Translations under genes and position numbers: made by a program
Origin: Albibacterium sp963696875
GTDB taxonomy: Bacteria > Bacteroidota > Bacteroidia > Sphingobacteriales > Sphingobacteriaceae
Direction of reading: 5' to 3'
Assembly: GCA_963696875.1 (NCBI GenBank)
Contig: CAVOLQ010000004.1
Coordinates: 186,001 to 250,000 of the forward strand
Length of the DNA: 64,000 nt
Notes under the pieces: model-generated
Seen by the model: the letters and a program-made list of their open reading frames with translations, nothing else
What the model was told of the DNA's origin: nothing
Database searches by the model: none
Shown here: positions 34,418 to 43,904 of the stretch, piece by piece
Layout of the letters: the number at the start of each line of letters is the position of its first letter
Position numbering within the stretch: the stretch's first letter is position 1

Positions 34418-34688
34418 TTTAATATGTTTTTAGCACACCTGATATTTTAACTTCAACACATTTACATGTATGGCTAAGAATATCTATAAGTGTTCAATTT
34501 AGGTAAAAATCATAAGGTTTTAACAAAAATGAACATTTTGACGTATATTTCCTCAATAAAAATTTTCATTATTGCAGAGGAGAGATCGATAATTGCAAAG
34601 CATTCATGAGTACCTTATAAAATAAACATTAACGAATAAATTTACTTTCATGTTGCCAACCTGATTCTATTTATATAGAAAATTTAGC

Positions 34689-34696
34689 TAATTTTG
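34689..34696 (+). promoter_or_regulatory. -7 element of the IscA-type gene
   Basis: TAATTTTG matches TAnnTTTG and lies 19 bases before ATG 34716. No clear TTTG is seen at the expected upstream spacing, so the promoter is tentative. Confidence 0.4.
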
Positions 34697-34715
34697 CATA
34701 GTAAACATTGAAAAT

Positions 34716-35069
34716 ATGAATAACGAAATTTTAACTTCAGCCACTCCTATCTCCTTTACTCCAGGAGCTGTAAAAGAATTAAAGAAATTAAAAGATCAGC
34801 AGGAGATTGCCGATGATTACGGATTAAGAGTAGGTGTAGAAGGGGGAGGTTGCTCTGGATTAAATTACATATTAGGATTCGATCAAGCTAAAGAAGACGA
34901 TGCTGAATATTTAATTGACGGAATAAAAGTTTTTATGAATCCTGCTCACGGCTTGTATTTAGCAGGCATGCTTATAGATTTTAAAACGGGGTTAAATTCT
35001 CGTGGGTTCACATTCAATAACCCAAATGCTACAAGTACATGTGGCTGCGGAACCTCATTTGCATCCTAG
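34716..35069 (+). CDS. Iron-sulfur cluster insertion protein (IscA/ErpA/HesB family)
   Basis: 117 residues, usual length. ISFTPGAVKELKKLK begins the domain. The three conserved cysteines are Cys46 in GGGCSGLNY and Cys109/Cys111 in the C-terminal TSTCGCGTSF. DFKTGLNSRGFTFNNPNA is typical. It carries iron or an Fe-S cluster to target enzymes. It stands alone with its own promoter, without isc or suf genes beside it. Confidence 0.92.
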   Translation: MNNEILTSATPISFTPGAVKELKKLKDQQEIADDYGLRVGVEGGGCSGLNYILGFDQAKEDDAEYLIDGIKVFMNPAHGLYLAGMLIDFKTGLNSRGFTFNNPNATSTCGCGTSFAS

Positions 35070-35163
35070 GAAGCTAAAATGTAATACCTTCCTAAATATC
35101 TGTTTCTTAATTTGCTTGACGTCATTGAGTCGATTTGGCTCGGTGTGAACAATTAAAGACAGC

Positions 35164-36039
35164 ATGGCAAGAAACGCTCTCAATTCTTTTTTGGACTTTC
35201 TATTGTTTAGCAATTTATTTATTGCTTGCTGTGCCATGGCCCAAGGCGCCTTGACCTATTCACTGTTAAAAGCGCCGATGAACCCTTTAGTAGTTGGCCT
35301 TTTAGGTTGTGCTACACTGTTTTTATATAATTTCAGCCTCGTCTTATCGAAACCAAAAGATTACAAAATCTCCCCATACAAAAGAGTACATTGGTTTTTC
35401 ACACATTACCGAATAATTATTATCATTTCTGCAATTGCATTTATTTTAATGATACCCTTGGTAAATACATTGTCGTTAAATAGCTTCCTCTTACTAGCCA
35501 TAATAAGCCTGTTAGCTCTTTCCTATAATATTCCCATCCTGAAATTTGGTAATCAGCGGCTTGGATTACGAAACATGCCAGGAGCAAAGCTTTTCATAAT
35601 TGCAATTGTTTGGGCCAGCAGTTGTGTATGGATTCCGATCATGGAATTAAGAAGCGAAGGGATAATTATTTCCGCAGCAGATACTTTTATTCTCGTCTCC
35701 AAACGTTTTCTATTTATAATGGCCATAACACTGCCTTTCGACATACGCGACCTTTACCAGGACCGTGCCTTTCACCTTAAAACCATTCCCGTATTAATTG
35801 GAAAGAAAAACTCAATGCGTCTTTGTCAGATCTTGCTAATTACTTACATGTTAATTCTTTTTATTTTTGCGGAAACAATAAGCAGTGAAGTTGTAGCTTT
35901 AGCATTGACGGTCTTCATAGCCAATTTCTTAATATTTAACACAACGCTCAAAAAAAATGAATACTATTATTTCTTCCTTCTAGACGGAACTTTATTATTA
36001 CAATTCATTGCAGTATGGATGGTGAATAATTTATCTTAA
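35164..36039 (+). CDS. UbiA-like membrane protein (prenyltransferase fold, possibly degenerate)
   Basis: 291 residues with about eight membrane spans. The second aspartate motif of UbiA prenyltransferases is recognisable in LPFDIRDLYQDRAFHLKTIP, followed by VLIGKKNSMRL. The first motif (NDxxDxxxD) is not intact: the matching place reads LYNFSLVLSKPKD. It may bind a prenyl diphosphate without the standard chemistry, or have lost activity. It is probably co-transcribed with the next membrane gene, 27 bases downstream. Confidence 0.65.
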   Translation: MARNALNSFLDFLLFSNLFIACCAMAQGALTYSLLKAPMNPLVVGLLGCATLFLYNFSLVLSKPKDYKISPYKRVHWFFTHYRIIIIISAIAFILMIPLVNTLSLNSFLLLAIISLLALSYNIPILKFGNQRLGLRNMPGAKLFIIAIVWASSCVWIPIMELRSEGIIISAADTFILVSKRFLFIMAITLPFDIRDLYQDRAFHLKTIPVLIGKKNSMRLCQILLITYMLILFIFAETISSEVVALALTVFIANFLIFNTTLKKNEYYYFFLLDGTLLLQFIAVWMVNNLS

Positions 36040-36066
36040 TATTGTCGTAAATAATAAATTTAATCC

Positions 36067-37050
36067 ATGATAAACCAATTCAGAAATTTCACTCCTTTAA
36101 ACCTGGTTTTTCTGGTTCCTCTTGCAATTTTATTGTGCATTGTTACACTAGTAAATGTACCTTCCGATGTAAGGCAATCAATTTTCGAACCCGCCATTTT
36201 GAACCTTATAGGAAGCTCACCTGAACAATTTATATTTCCTCAAGCCAATATATTGATATCGGCGGGATTAACTTTGATACAGGCTATATATCTAAACCAA
36301 GTAGTTAACAAATATAACATCCTTGGAAGATCAACATTTCTACCTGCTTTATTATATGTTTCCATGGCGAGTATGTTTACTCCATTTTTAATACTATCCC
36401 CTGCCCTAATCTGTAATTTCTTATTGATTGGCATGATTGATAAACTCTTAAGCATTTATTATAGAAGCGACAATAAGACGGTAATGTACGATCTGGGCCT
36501 TATCATCGCAATAGGAACGCTATTTTATTTCCCTTTTATATTGATGTTCCTAATGCTTTGGATCAGTTTACTAATCTTCAAGCCCTTTAATTGGCGAGAA
36601 TGGATTACCGGCATAATGGGCTTTGCCACTGTCTATTGCATCCTCTTTACTATTTATTTTTGGCTAGGATTAACAAGCGAATTTTACCAAATATGGTCGC
36701 CGATAACGCATCCTTCCTTCATAAATGACTCCCATTTCGAAATCTATGATTACTTGGCGCTAATTATTCCTTCTATCATTTTGATTCTATTTATAATCTC
36801 CCTACAAAAGAGCTTTTATAAAAATACCATTCATATCAGAAAATCATTCCAACTATTGTTTTTTATTTTCATCTTAAGCTTTGCCTCCTTTTATTTAAAC
36901 CCTGCTCGTCAGGAATACCACTTCCTTCTATGTATCCCTCCTCTAGCTATTTACATGGCTTACTATTTCAACTACGCAAAAATAAGATGGGTTTATGAAA
37001 GCCTTTTCATCCTTATGCTTATTGGCTTTATTTATTTTCAATGGTTTTAA
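36067..37050 (+). CDS. Polytopic membrane protein, possibly DUF6427
   Basis: 327 residues with about nine hydrophobic spans and short loops. It begins MINQFRNFTPLNLVFLVPLA. SPITHPSFINDSHFEIYDY is the only long soluble loop and NPARQEYHFLLCIPPLAIYM follows. Layout and opening residues resemble the Bacteroidota-specific DUF6427 group, but I name it with caution. Pairing with a UbiA-like gene hints at lipid or quinone work; no function can be stated. Confidence 0.6.
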   Translation: MINQFRNFTPLNLVFLVPLAILLCIVTLVNVPSDVRQSIFEPAILNLIGSSPEQFIFPQANILISAGLTLIQAIYLNQVVNKYNILGRSTFLPALLYVSMASMFTPFLILSPALICNFLLIGMIDKLLSIYYRSDNKTVMYDLGLIIAIGTLFYFPFILMFLMLWISLLIFKPFNWREWITGIMGFATVYCILFTIYFWLGLTSEFYQIWSPITHPSFINDSHFEIYDYLALIIPSIILILFIISLQKSFYKNTIHIRKSFQLLFFIFILSFASFYLNPARQEYHFLLCIPPLAIYMAYYFNYAKIRWVYESLFILMLIGFIYFQWF

Positions 37051-37241
37051 TGTGAAAACACGAAAATAATTAATTTCGAACTACCCAATTAACCTTTTTT
37101 AACAAAAATACCACAGAATCCAAGTAAAATTTAAATAGATTTGCAAACGAATGTTATTGCCGCTTCTATTTTGAAAGAATAATAACATGATGTAAAATTA
37201 AAAAGGCATTTCTTTCAATAGATAGATATATATTTTATTAC

Positions 37242-38543
37242 ATGATTCAATACAAAAGAGTGGTCCGTACAATATTAGTATTGCTTGTTTTATCAATTAC
37301 CATAAATGTTGGTGCTCAAACCACTACAAGTTCACCTTATTCTAAATTTGGTCTTGGAGAATTACATGGAGATCAACTACCCCAATTTAGAGGAATGGGT
37401 GGAATTTCAACTGGTGTTCGAAATTTCGACTCTTATTATAATATCAACGTAGGCAATCCAGCTTCTTATTCAGGATTACGTCTTACTTCAATTGATATTG
37501 GCCTTTATGGTACTTATGGATCAATGAGTCGTGACGGAGTTAGTCAGACAAATGCCAACTTCAATTTGAGCCATTTAAACTTTGCAATTCCTGTCTCTGG
37601 AAAATCCGCCTTAAGTTTCGGATTGATGCCTTATTCATCAGTAGGATACCGCTTTTCAAGTCCGGGCTCAGTAGATACTATCTCAATTAATAACGTATAT
37701 TCTGGGGATGGTGACATAACAAAAGCCTACTTAGGCTATGGTATTCAATTTGGAAAACACATTAGCCTTGGATTTAATGCAAACTACCTCTTCGGAAATC
37801 TGAGAAATTCGCAAGAAGCACAATACCCACCATCAACAGGTGCACTTAATAGCAAAGTGGAGAAAAACAGGCTAATTAATGGCTTGAATATAGACTACGG
37901 CTTACAGTTCAACTCTATGATTGGCGACGAATTAGCTATGGTGATTGGATATGCAGGAAACATAAGTGGCAATATGCATGTAAAGGAATCCGAAGTAATA
38001 TACCGTACTTTTGGAAGCACGATCGGAGATTCTGAAAATACTGCCCTAGATTCCATCCGTTTTATTGAAGGACAAAGAAAAAAACTAACCATGCCCTTGA
38101 CACATAAGGTTGGGATTAGTTTCAACAAAAGCAATAAATGGCTAGTTGGACTTGATGTGAATTCGAGCAACTGGTCTGATTATAGAGAAGGTGAATTTAA
38201 TCCGGGCCTTCAAAACAGCTTCGGAATGGCCGTAGGAGGTCAATTTACTCCCGATATCACATCTACAAAATACTTGAATGTGGTAGATTATAAAATGGGA
38301 TTCAGATATAATAAATCAAACATTAAGATCAATAATAAGGACGTAAACGAAATAGGTGTCAGTATCGGTTTCGGCCTACCCTTGCCATCCAATCGAAGAA
38401 GTTCGTTTTATAAAATTAACCTAGCGGCAGAATATATGCAAAGAGGATCGTCTGACATTAATTTGGTAAAAGAGAATTTCATTAATGTCCATCTTGGATT
38501 TACATTAAACGACAGGTGGTTCCAACGCTATAAATACGATTAG
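37242..38543 (+). CDS. Outer-membrane transport-type barrel protein (FadL/PorV-like)
   Basis: 433 residues with signal peptide ending INVGAQ. TTTSSPYSKFGLGELHGDQL and FRGMGGISTGVRNFDSYYN give the usual start of a Bacteroidota group related to FadL/OmpP1. Repeated amphipathic strands follow (LSHLNFAIPVSGKSALSFGL, KHISLGFNANYLFGNL, ALSEYMQ-type end strands), and the end GFTLNDRWFQRYKYD matches barrel termini. It lies 5 bases before lptC, consistent with an envelope-assembly role. Substrate unknown. Confidence 0.75.
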   Translation: MIQYKRVVRTILVLLVLSITINVGAQTTTSSPYSKFGLGELHGDQLPQFRGMGGISTGVRNFDSYYNINVGNPASYSGLRLTSIDIGLYGTYGSMSRDGVSQTNANFNLSHLNFAIPVSGKSALSFGLMPYSSVGYRFSSPGSVDTISINNVYSGDGDITKAYLGYGIQFGKHISLGFNANYLFGNLRNSQEAQYPPSTGALNSKVEKNRLINGLNIDYGLQFNSMIGDELAMVIGYAGNISGNMHVKESEVIYRTFGSTIGDSENTALDSIRFIEGQRKKLTMPLTHKVGISFNKSNKWLVGLDVNSSNWSDYREGEFNPGLQNSFGMAVGGQFTPDITSTKYLNVVDYKMGFRYNKSNIKINNKDVNEIGVSIGFGLPLPSNRRSSFYKINLAAEYMQRGSSDINLVKENFINVHLGFTLNDRWFQRYKYD

Positions 38544-38548
38544 TATAC

Positions 38549-39133
38549 ATGCATCGTCTCGCACCTTACCGCTATAGTAAAACCTTAAAAGGCATCTTAG
38601 GATGCCTTATTTTGGTCTTAAGTCTTTCTTCGTGCGAGAATGATCTAAAAGATGTTGAGCGGATATCCTCACAAACGATTGAAGAACCAGTCGACATCTC
38701 TTATGGTGTAACAATAATCTATAGTGATTCCGCTGTTGTTAAGGCCAAGATGACAAGTCCAGAAATGAAGCATTTCAATACTGTTGAACCCTATTACGAA
38801 TTTCCGAAGGGGGGATTACTCATCTTATTTGATAGCTTCGGCAAGGAAACGGAACGAGTAAGTTCTGAGTATGCCATTCAGAGGGAAAATACAGGAATTA
38901 CAGAACTTAAAAAAAATGTTGTTGTAACACGTTCAGATGGACTAATTGTTAAGTCCGAAGAATTAATCTGGGACGATAATAAAAAGATATTCTACTCCAA
39001 TTTACCTGTCACACTTATAAGGAACGGGACGGAACAACATGGTACTTCTTTCTGGGCCAATGAAGATTTCTCTTTGGTAGAAGCCACTTCTTTAGTGGGC
39101 GACTTCAATTTAGGAAAAGGGGATAATCAATAA
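38549..39133 (+). CDS. lptC: LPS export periplasmic protein LptC
   Basis: 194 residues, lipobox SLSSC (Cys29). The LptC beta-jellyroll runs from about 48 to 187: YGVTIIYSDSAVVKAKMTSP, PKGGLLILFDSFGKETERVS, LKKNVVVTRSDGLIVKSEEL, then IWDDNKKIFYSNLPVTLIRN. It links the inner-membrane LptBFG engine to LptA/LptD for LPS transport. Bacteroidota LptC often has a lipid anchor, as here. LptB is encoded at 55057-55806 in this window. Confidence 0.87.
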   Translation: MHRLAPYRYSKTLKGILGCLILVLSLSSCENDLKDVERISSQTIEEPVDISYGVTIIYSDSAVVKAKMTSPEMKHFNTVEPYYEFPKGGLLILFDSFGKETERVSSEYAIQRENTGITELKKNVVVTRSDGLIVKSEELIWDDNKKIFYSNLPVTLIRNGTEQHGTSFWANEDFSLVEATSLVGDFNLGKGDNQ

Positions 39134-39411
39134 AGCCATTCTTCAGGGATTTAATACATTTCAATAATTAACGAGATAGAAATGTTAACAAAAGGATATT
39201 TATATGATTTAAAATCATCAATTAATATGACCCTATGTGCTTGGAAATATAGTGTTCTAAAAAAATATATTATTTCATTTTTTGTGTTTAGTTTTCAACC
39301 TTAAAAATTGTATCTTGCGCCCTCGTTTTATAAAAATAAATTTTCTAGTAATTTTTTTTACTGAAAGCTGATATTAACGACAAAAAACTTACAAATTATT
39401 TAAAATAGATT

Positions 39412-41517
39412 ATGGGAATAATGACATTTTTGCGAAACCGCGCTGGAACTGTAATGGTGTTTGCTATCGGTTTTGCAATTGTAGCCTTTTTATTGGGTGA
39501 CTTAATGGGGTCGGGAATTACAATCTTTGGAGGAAACCCCAATGAAATAGGTAACATTGACGGTGAAAGTATCGACTATCAAACCTTTAATTCAGAGGTT
39601 GATGCCAATACAAACAATATGGCCCAACAGATGGGTGGAAGTATCAGCCCACAAATGAAGACGTATATTGTTGAAAATGTATGGAACCAAAATATTTCAA
39701 GGAAATTATTATCTGAAGAGATTGAACGCATCGGACTAGATGTTGGTAAGAACGAATTAAACGACTTAGTCTCTGGTCAAAATCCATCGCAAATATTAGT
39801 TCCTTATTTTACTAACCCCGAAACTGGTGAATTTGATAGAACACAACTAAATATATTTTTAAATAATATTCAAAACGAGCCTGCAAATAGTGAGCAAAAG
39901 CAACAGTGGGGCTTCCTTTTAGAGGGAATCAAAACAAATCGTATACAAGAAAAATATAATAAGTTAATTGAAAATAGTGTTTATGTAACTTCTTTAGAGG
40001 CACAAGAAGATTTTACTCAAAGGAACAAACTTGCAAACTTCAGTTACGTATTAATGGATTATAGCTCCATTCCCGATACAGATATCCAACCTACTGAAGA
40101 AGACTATAAAAACTACTATAATGAGCATAAAGCTGCATACAAAAATGCAGAAGAGACACGAAGCCTTGAGTTTGTTATCATTAGTGCCAACCCTACAAGT
40201 CAAGATACTTTACAAGTAAAAAATGAAATTGAAGAACGTATGGAGGGCTTACGGACAGCTGAAAACGACTCTTTATACGCAGCCATTAACTCAGAAACAA
40301 AGTATCCGATTGTTTATCGCAAAATGGGTTCATTAGATCCAGTACTTGATTCTGCAATTTTCAGGGCTAATAAAGGTGATATCGTTGGCCCTTTTCTAAA
40401 CCATGGGGTGTATGAAATTGCAAAAGTATTAGATTCGCGCATGAGTCCCGACTCTGTAAATGCTAGTCATATCCTTATAAATCCGGCAATGGAAGGTGGG
40501 TTAGATAAAGCTCAAGCGAAAGCAGATTCCTTAAAAGCTGAAGTTCAAAAAGGAAAGAGCTTCGCAAGCTTGGCTCAAGAATTTGGAACTGATGGCAGCA
40601 AAGATAAAGGTGGAGAACTAGGCACATTCGCTCGTGGAGCAATGATTCCAGAATTTGAAGATGCAGTATTCAATGGTAAACCCGGCGATTTAATCGTTGT
40701 TAACACGCAGTTTGGAGTTCACCTTATAAAGATCAATTCTCAAAAAGGATCTTCAAAAGTTGTAAAAGCGGCCATAATAGATCGTGGGATCAGAAGCAGC
40801 AACCAAACGCTTCAAGAAGGATATGCCCGAGCGTCTGATTTCTTCGGAAAAGCAAACAGTGAAAATTTCGAGTCCGTAGCTCAAGAAAATGGCCTTACCG
40901 TACATAAAGAAGAACATATATTACCAATGCATAGCCAAATTTTGGATTTGGAAAATCCACGTGAATTAATTCGTTGGGCGTTTAAAGCCAAAGTGGGTGC
41001 TATTACAGATAAGGTTTACGAAATAGACAATAAATATGTAGTTGCCAAACTCACACAAATCACTCCAAAAGGAATAGCACCATTATCCAGCATCAAAAGT
41101 GAGATTCAGCCCCTAGTAATTACCAAATTAAAAGCAGCTAAATTAACACAAGAAGTGAATGCTGCCCTTGCAGGTGCTACTACTTTAGAGCAAGTAGGCA
41201 AAAAATTAGGAAAACCTGTTAATCCTGTTGAGAATATCGTTTTTGCAAATCCAATCATACCAGGAGTTGCACAAGAAAATAAAGTGGTTGGAACTGTATT
41301 TGGATTACAACCGGCTAATTTGTCAAAAGCAATAGATGGAGTCCAAGGTGTGTATGTTGTGTATGTTAAAGATTTTATAAATCCACAAACACCTACTAAC
41401 TTGATTTCACAAAAACAACAGATGAAACAAAGTTTAAGACAACGAATCCCAGGATCCACCTTTCAGACATTATTAGATAAAGCTGACATTAAAGACAATA
41501 GGGCTCAATTCTATTAA
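39412..41517 (+). CDS. PpiD-type membrane-anchored peptidyl-prolyl isomerase/foldase
   Basis: 701 residues. A single N-terminal membrane span (about 14-34, TVMVFAIGFAIVAFLLGDLM) is followed by a SurA-N-like chaperone region and a parvulin (PpiC) domain at about 348-446: ASHILINPAMEGG, KSFASLAQEFGTDGSKDKGG, ELGTFARGAMIPEFEDAVF and FGVHLIKINSQKG. A second, diverged PPIase-like half follows. It helps outer-membrane and periplasmic proteins fold at the inner-membrane face. The 278 bases upstream hold no other gene. A strong terminator follows. Confidence 0.9.
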   Translation: MGIMTFLRNRAGTVMVFAIGFAIVAFLLGDLMGSGITIFGGNPNEIGNIDGESIDYQTFNSEVDANTNNMAQQMGGSISPQMKTYIVENVWNQNISRKLLSEEIERIGLDVGKNELNDLVSGQNPSQILVPYFTNPETGEFDRTQLNIFLNNIQNEPANSEQKQQWGFLLEGIKTNRIQEKYNKLIENSVYVTSLEAQEDFTQRNKLANFSYVLMDYSSIPDTDIQPTEEDYKNYYNEHKAAYKNAEETRSLEFVIISANPTSQDTLQVKNEIEERMEGLRTAENDSLYAAINSETKYPIVYRKMGSLDPVLDSAIFRANKGDIVGPFLNHGVYEIAKVLDSRMSPDSVNASHILINPAMEGGLDKAQAKADSLKAEVQKGKSFASLAQEFGTDGSKDKGGELGTFARGAMIPEFEDAVFNGKPGDLIVVNTQFGVHLIKINSQKGSSKVVKAAIIDRGIRSSNQTLQEGYARASDFFGKANSENFESVAQENGLTVHKEEHILPMHSQILDLENPRELIRWAFKAKVGAITDKVYEIDNKYVVAKLTQITPKGIAPLSSIKSEIQPLVITKLKAAKLTQEVNAALAGATTLEQVGKKLGKPVNPVENIVFANPIIPGVAQENKVVGTVFGLQPANLSKAIDGVQGVYVVYVKDFINPQTPTNLISQKQQMKQSLRQRIPGSTFQTLLDKADIKDNRAQFY

Positions 41518-41539
41518 CATATAAATTAAGTAACTTTGC

Positions 41540-41570
41540 ATCCGGATAGGTAAATCTATCCGGATTTTTT
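41540..41570 (+). terminator. Terminator of the foldase gene
   Basis: ATCCGGATAG (41540-41549) and CTATCCGGAT (41556-41565) form a perfect 10-base stem with a 6-base loop, and TTTTTG follows at once. It begins 23 bases after the stop codon. Confidence 0.92.
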
Positions 41571-41580
41571 GTTTATGATA

Positions 41581-41641
41581 ATCATGATATTGTTGGCTAA
41601 CAACCCGAGTCATATACCGAGACAATAATATCACTCATGAT
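41581..41641. repeat. Imperfect inverted repeat ATCATGA...ACTCATGAT
   Basis: ATCATGATATTGTTGG (from 41581) is matched by AATAATATCACTCATGAT (ending 41641) if a three-base bulge is allowed. It lies between the foldase terminator and the DUF2480 gene. The right end shares ACTCATGATTGCT and a GAGAC 14 bases before it with the element near 21743. It could be an operator or promoter part for the DUF2480 operon. Confidence 0.45.
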
Positions 41642-41681
41642 TGCTATTTTTTGTAAATTTATTCCCATTAAAATAAATCTT

Positions 41682-42197
41682 ATGGAAGTTCAAAATACGA
41701 TAGTAAATAAAGTTGCTCAAAGTGGCTTAATTACATTTGATTTAGCTACCCTAGAAGCAAAAGGTGAAAGAATAGTATTTGACATGAAAGATCATCTGTT
41801 TCATGGATTGATATTGCGAGAAAAAGACTTTCGGGAATTTATCAAAACCCACGATTGGTCTCAATATCAAAATAAAAATATTGCAATTACATGCTCTACA
41901 GATGCTATTATTCCTACATGGGCTTATATGCTATTGGCAAACAAGCTAGAACCATATGCAAATGAAATGGTATTTGGTGACTTAGAAACCTTGGAAACCA
42001 TATTATACCGCGAAGCCATCTCAAAAATAGACATGAACCAGTTCAAAGATGAAAGGGTAATCATAAAAGGCTGCGCAGATATTCACGTTCCAGAATCTGC
42101 TTTTATTTCTTTCACAACCCAATTAAGTAAAGTGGCAAAGAGCATTATGTATGGTGAAGCCTGCTCTTCGGTTCCTGTTTTCAAACGAAAAGGATAA
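41682..42197 (+). CDS. DUF2480 family protein
   Basis: 171 residues from ATG 41682; the upstream in-frame ATG 41637 would add 15 residues that overlap the inverted repeat. VNKVAQSGLITFDLATLEAK, FDMKDHLFHGLILREKDFRE, the segment ending TWAYMLLANKLEP and VIIKGCADIHVPESAFISFT are typical of this Bacteroidota family. It is a soluble protein with no known function. Cys at KGCAD and EACSS are conserved-looking. It leads a run with DUF3108 and DUF3109 genes. Confidence 0.85.
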   Translation: MEVQNTIVNKVAQSGLITFDLATLEAKGERIVFDMKDHLFHGLILREKDFREFIKTHDWSQYQNKNIAITCSTDAIIPTWAYMLLANKLEPYANEMVFGDLETLETILYREAISKIDMNQFKDERVIIKGCADIHVPESAFISFTTQLSKVAKSIMYGEACSSVPVFKRKG

Positions 42198-42346
42198 AAG
42201 GCACCTTTTTTGTATAGATGATGTAAATCATCCTTATGGAACTAACTTTTTATAGCAGAATACGAACAGGAATGCAAAATTTACAAACCGAGTTGAACAG
42301 CTCGCTCAAGATTGCTTCATCAACACTTAAAAGGCCATCAATTCTG

Positions 42347-43117
42347 ATGAAAAAGTTGCTTTTTAGTATTGTCTTGCTATTTTTCATCAGTCCTTCATTT
42401 GCCCAAAAGCTACCTTATTTAAGCGAATCAAGCTTTCGGGAAGGTGAAGAGCTGACTTATCGATTAAGGTATGGAATTTTATCGGCTGCGGAAGCTGTTT
42501 TACAAGTTAAGAAATCAAACTTGACATTTGAAAACAGGCCGGTTTTTCATTTAGTGGCTTCCGGCAAAACCTCTGGGGCATTTAATGTTTTCTATACGGT
42601 TAATAATAGGTACGACTCTTATATAGATAAAGAAACTTTCCTTCCTTATTATTATGCCGAGAACATTCGTGAGGGGAAATACCGTAGAAATGACAAGATA
42701 ACTTTTGATCAAAAAGCCCAAACTGTATCTGGAAACAAAGGTAATTTTAAAGGAGCTGACCAAACCTTCGACCTAGTATCAGCCTATTATTTTGCAAGAA
42801 ACCTTGATTTGTCGACCGTAAAAATAGGTGATACTTTTAAGTTAAATTATTTCCTATCGGATGAAGTTACCTCACTAGGAATTACTTACGTAGGGAAAGA
42901 AACCATTAAAACGCCAATGGGTACTTTTGATTGCTTAAAATTTAACCCAGAAATAGCACCTGGCAGAATATTCAGAAAAGATAGCAAACTATACCTATGG
43001 GTAACCGACGATGGAAATAGGATTCCAGTAAAAGCAAGAGTAGAAATTTTAGTCGGGTCGGTAACCTTAGAACTTACAGATGCAAAAGGATTAAAATATC
43101 CTCTACATAAAAAATAG
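42347..43117 (+). CDS. DUF3108 family exported protein
   Basis: 256 residues from ATG 42347, chosen because it opens a clean signal peptide (MKKLLFSIVLLFFISPSFAQ); an earlier in-frame start at 42236 adds a non-conserved leader. The mature part is beta-rich: SFREGEELTYRLRYGILSAA, FNVFYTVNNRYDSYIDKETF, KIGDTFKLNYFLSDEV, then GTFDCLKFNPEIAPGRIF and RIPVKARVEILVGSVTLEL. This matches DUF3108, a lipid-binding-like sandwich of the periplasm. Function unknown. It is 11 bases before the DUF3109 gene. Confidence 0.85.
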   Translation: MKKLLFSIVLLFFISPSFAQKLPYLSESSFREGEELTYRLRYGILSAAEAVLQVKKSNLTFENRPVFHLVASGKTSGAFNVFYTVNNRYDSYIDKETFLPYYYAENIREGKYRRNDKITFDQKAQTVSGNKGNFKGADQTFDLVSAYYFARNLDLSTVKIGDTFKLNYFLSDEVTSLGITYVGKETIKTPMGTFDCLKFNPEIAPGRIFRKDSKLYLWVTDDGNRIPVKARVEILVGSVTLELTDAKGLKYPLHKK

Positions 43118-43128
43118 ACTATATAACC

Positions 43129-43701
43129 ATGATGATTGAAGTTGAAGGAGTATTAATCCACGAAGATGTACTAAAAGAAGAATTCGTATGCAACCTAAAT
43201 GCCTGCAAGGGGGCATGCTGCGTTGAAGGCGATGCAGGCGCTCCTCTACAAAAAGATGAACTTGCAGTACTAAAAGAAATTTACCCTGCTGTAAAGCCCT
43301 ATATGACCGAAAAAGGAATTGAAGCCATAGAGGAGTATGGTACTCATGTTATTGATAGCGATGGCGACTATACCACACCTTGCGTTGACGGGAATAAAGA
43401 ATGTGCTTACGTTTTCTGGCAAGATGGAATAACAAAATGTGCTATTGAAAAAGCTTATGAAGATGGAAAAGTGTATTGGAAAAAACCCATTTCTTGTCAT
43501 CTCTACCCGATTCGAATCACCGCTTATCCCGAATTTGATATTCTAAATTACGACCGTTGGCATATTTGTCACGCCGCATGTACCTTGGGACATAAACTTA
43601 ATGTGCCTGTTTACAGCTTTTTAAAAGACCCACTCATTAGGAAATATGGCGAAGAATGGTACTCCGCGCTGGAAAAATCGGCACGAGTATTACTAGAATA
43701 A
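43129..43701 (+). CDS. DUF3109 family cysteine-rich protein
   Basis: 190 residues with nine or more cysteines in a fixed pattern: VCNLNACKGACCVEGDAGAP, TTPCVDGNKECAYVFW, KCAIEKAYEDGKVYWKKPIS, SCHLYPIRI, WHICHAACTLG. The pattern suggests a metal or Fe-S site, as in the related YkgJ group. No signal peptide, so probably cytoplasmic. It ends the DUF2480-DUF3108-DUF3109 run. Function unknown. Confidence 0.87.
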   Translation: MMIEVEGVLIHEDVLKEEFVCNLNACKGACCVEGDAGAPLQKDELAVLKEIYPAVKPYMTEKGIEAIEEYGTHVIDSDGDYTTPCVDGNKECAYVFWQDGITKCAIEKAYEDGKVYWKKPISCHLYPIRITAYPEFDILNYDRWHICHAACTLGHKLNVPVYSFLKDPLIRKYGEEWYSALEKSARVLLE

Positions 43702-43904
43702 AACCCTGCGTACATATCAACGTACAAATATTTCGAGTTAGCGTCTGCCGTATCCTTATTCAATTGCAAGGTATAGAATAGCTTCAATTACCTATATGGA
43801 GCATATAAGAGAATTATATTTAATTATTTTCGTGATTAACAAACAAAATTACTCGATTATCTATTATTGTAATATATAAACTGTTTCACATAAAAAATAA
43901 AGCT

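Noticed and set aside
34540..34640. TTCATGAGT before the IscA-type gene as a further member of the repeat family
   Set aside because: One mismatch and no matching arm within 70 bases, so it is not counted as an element.
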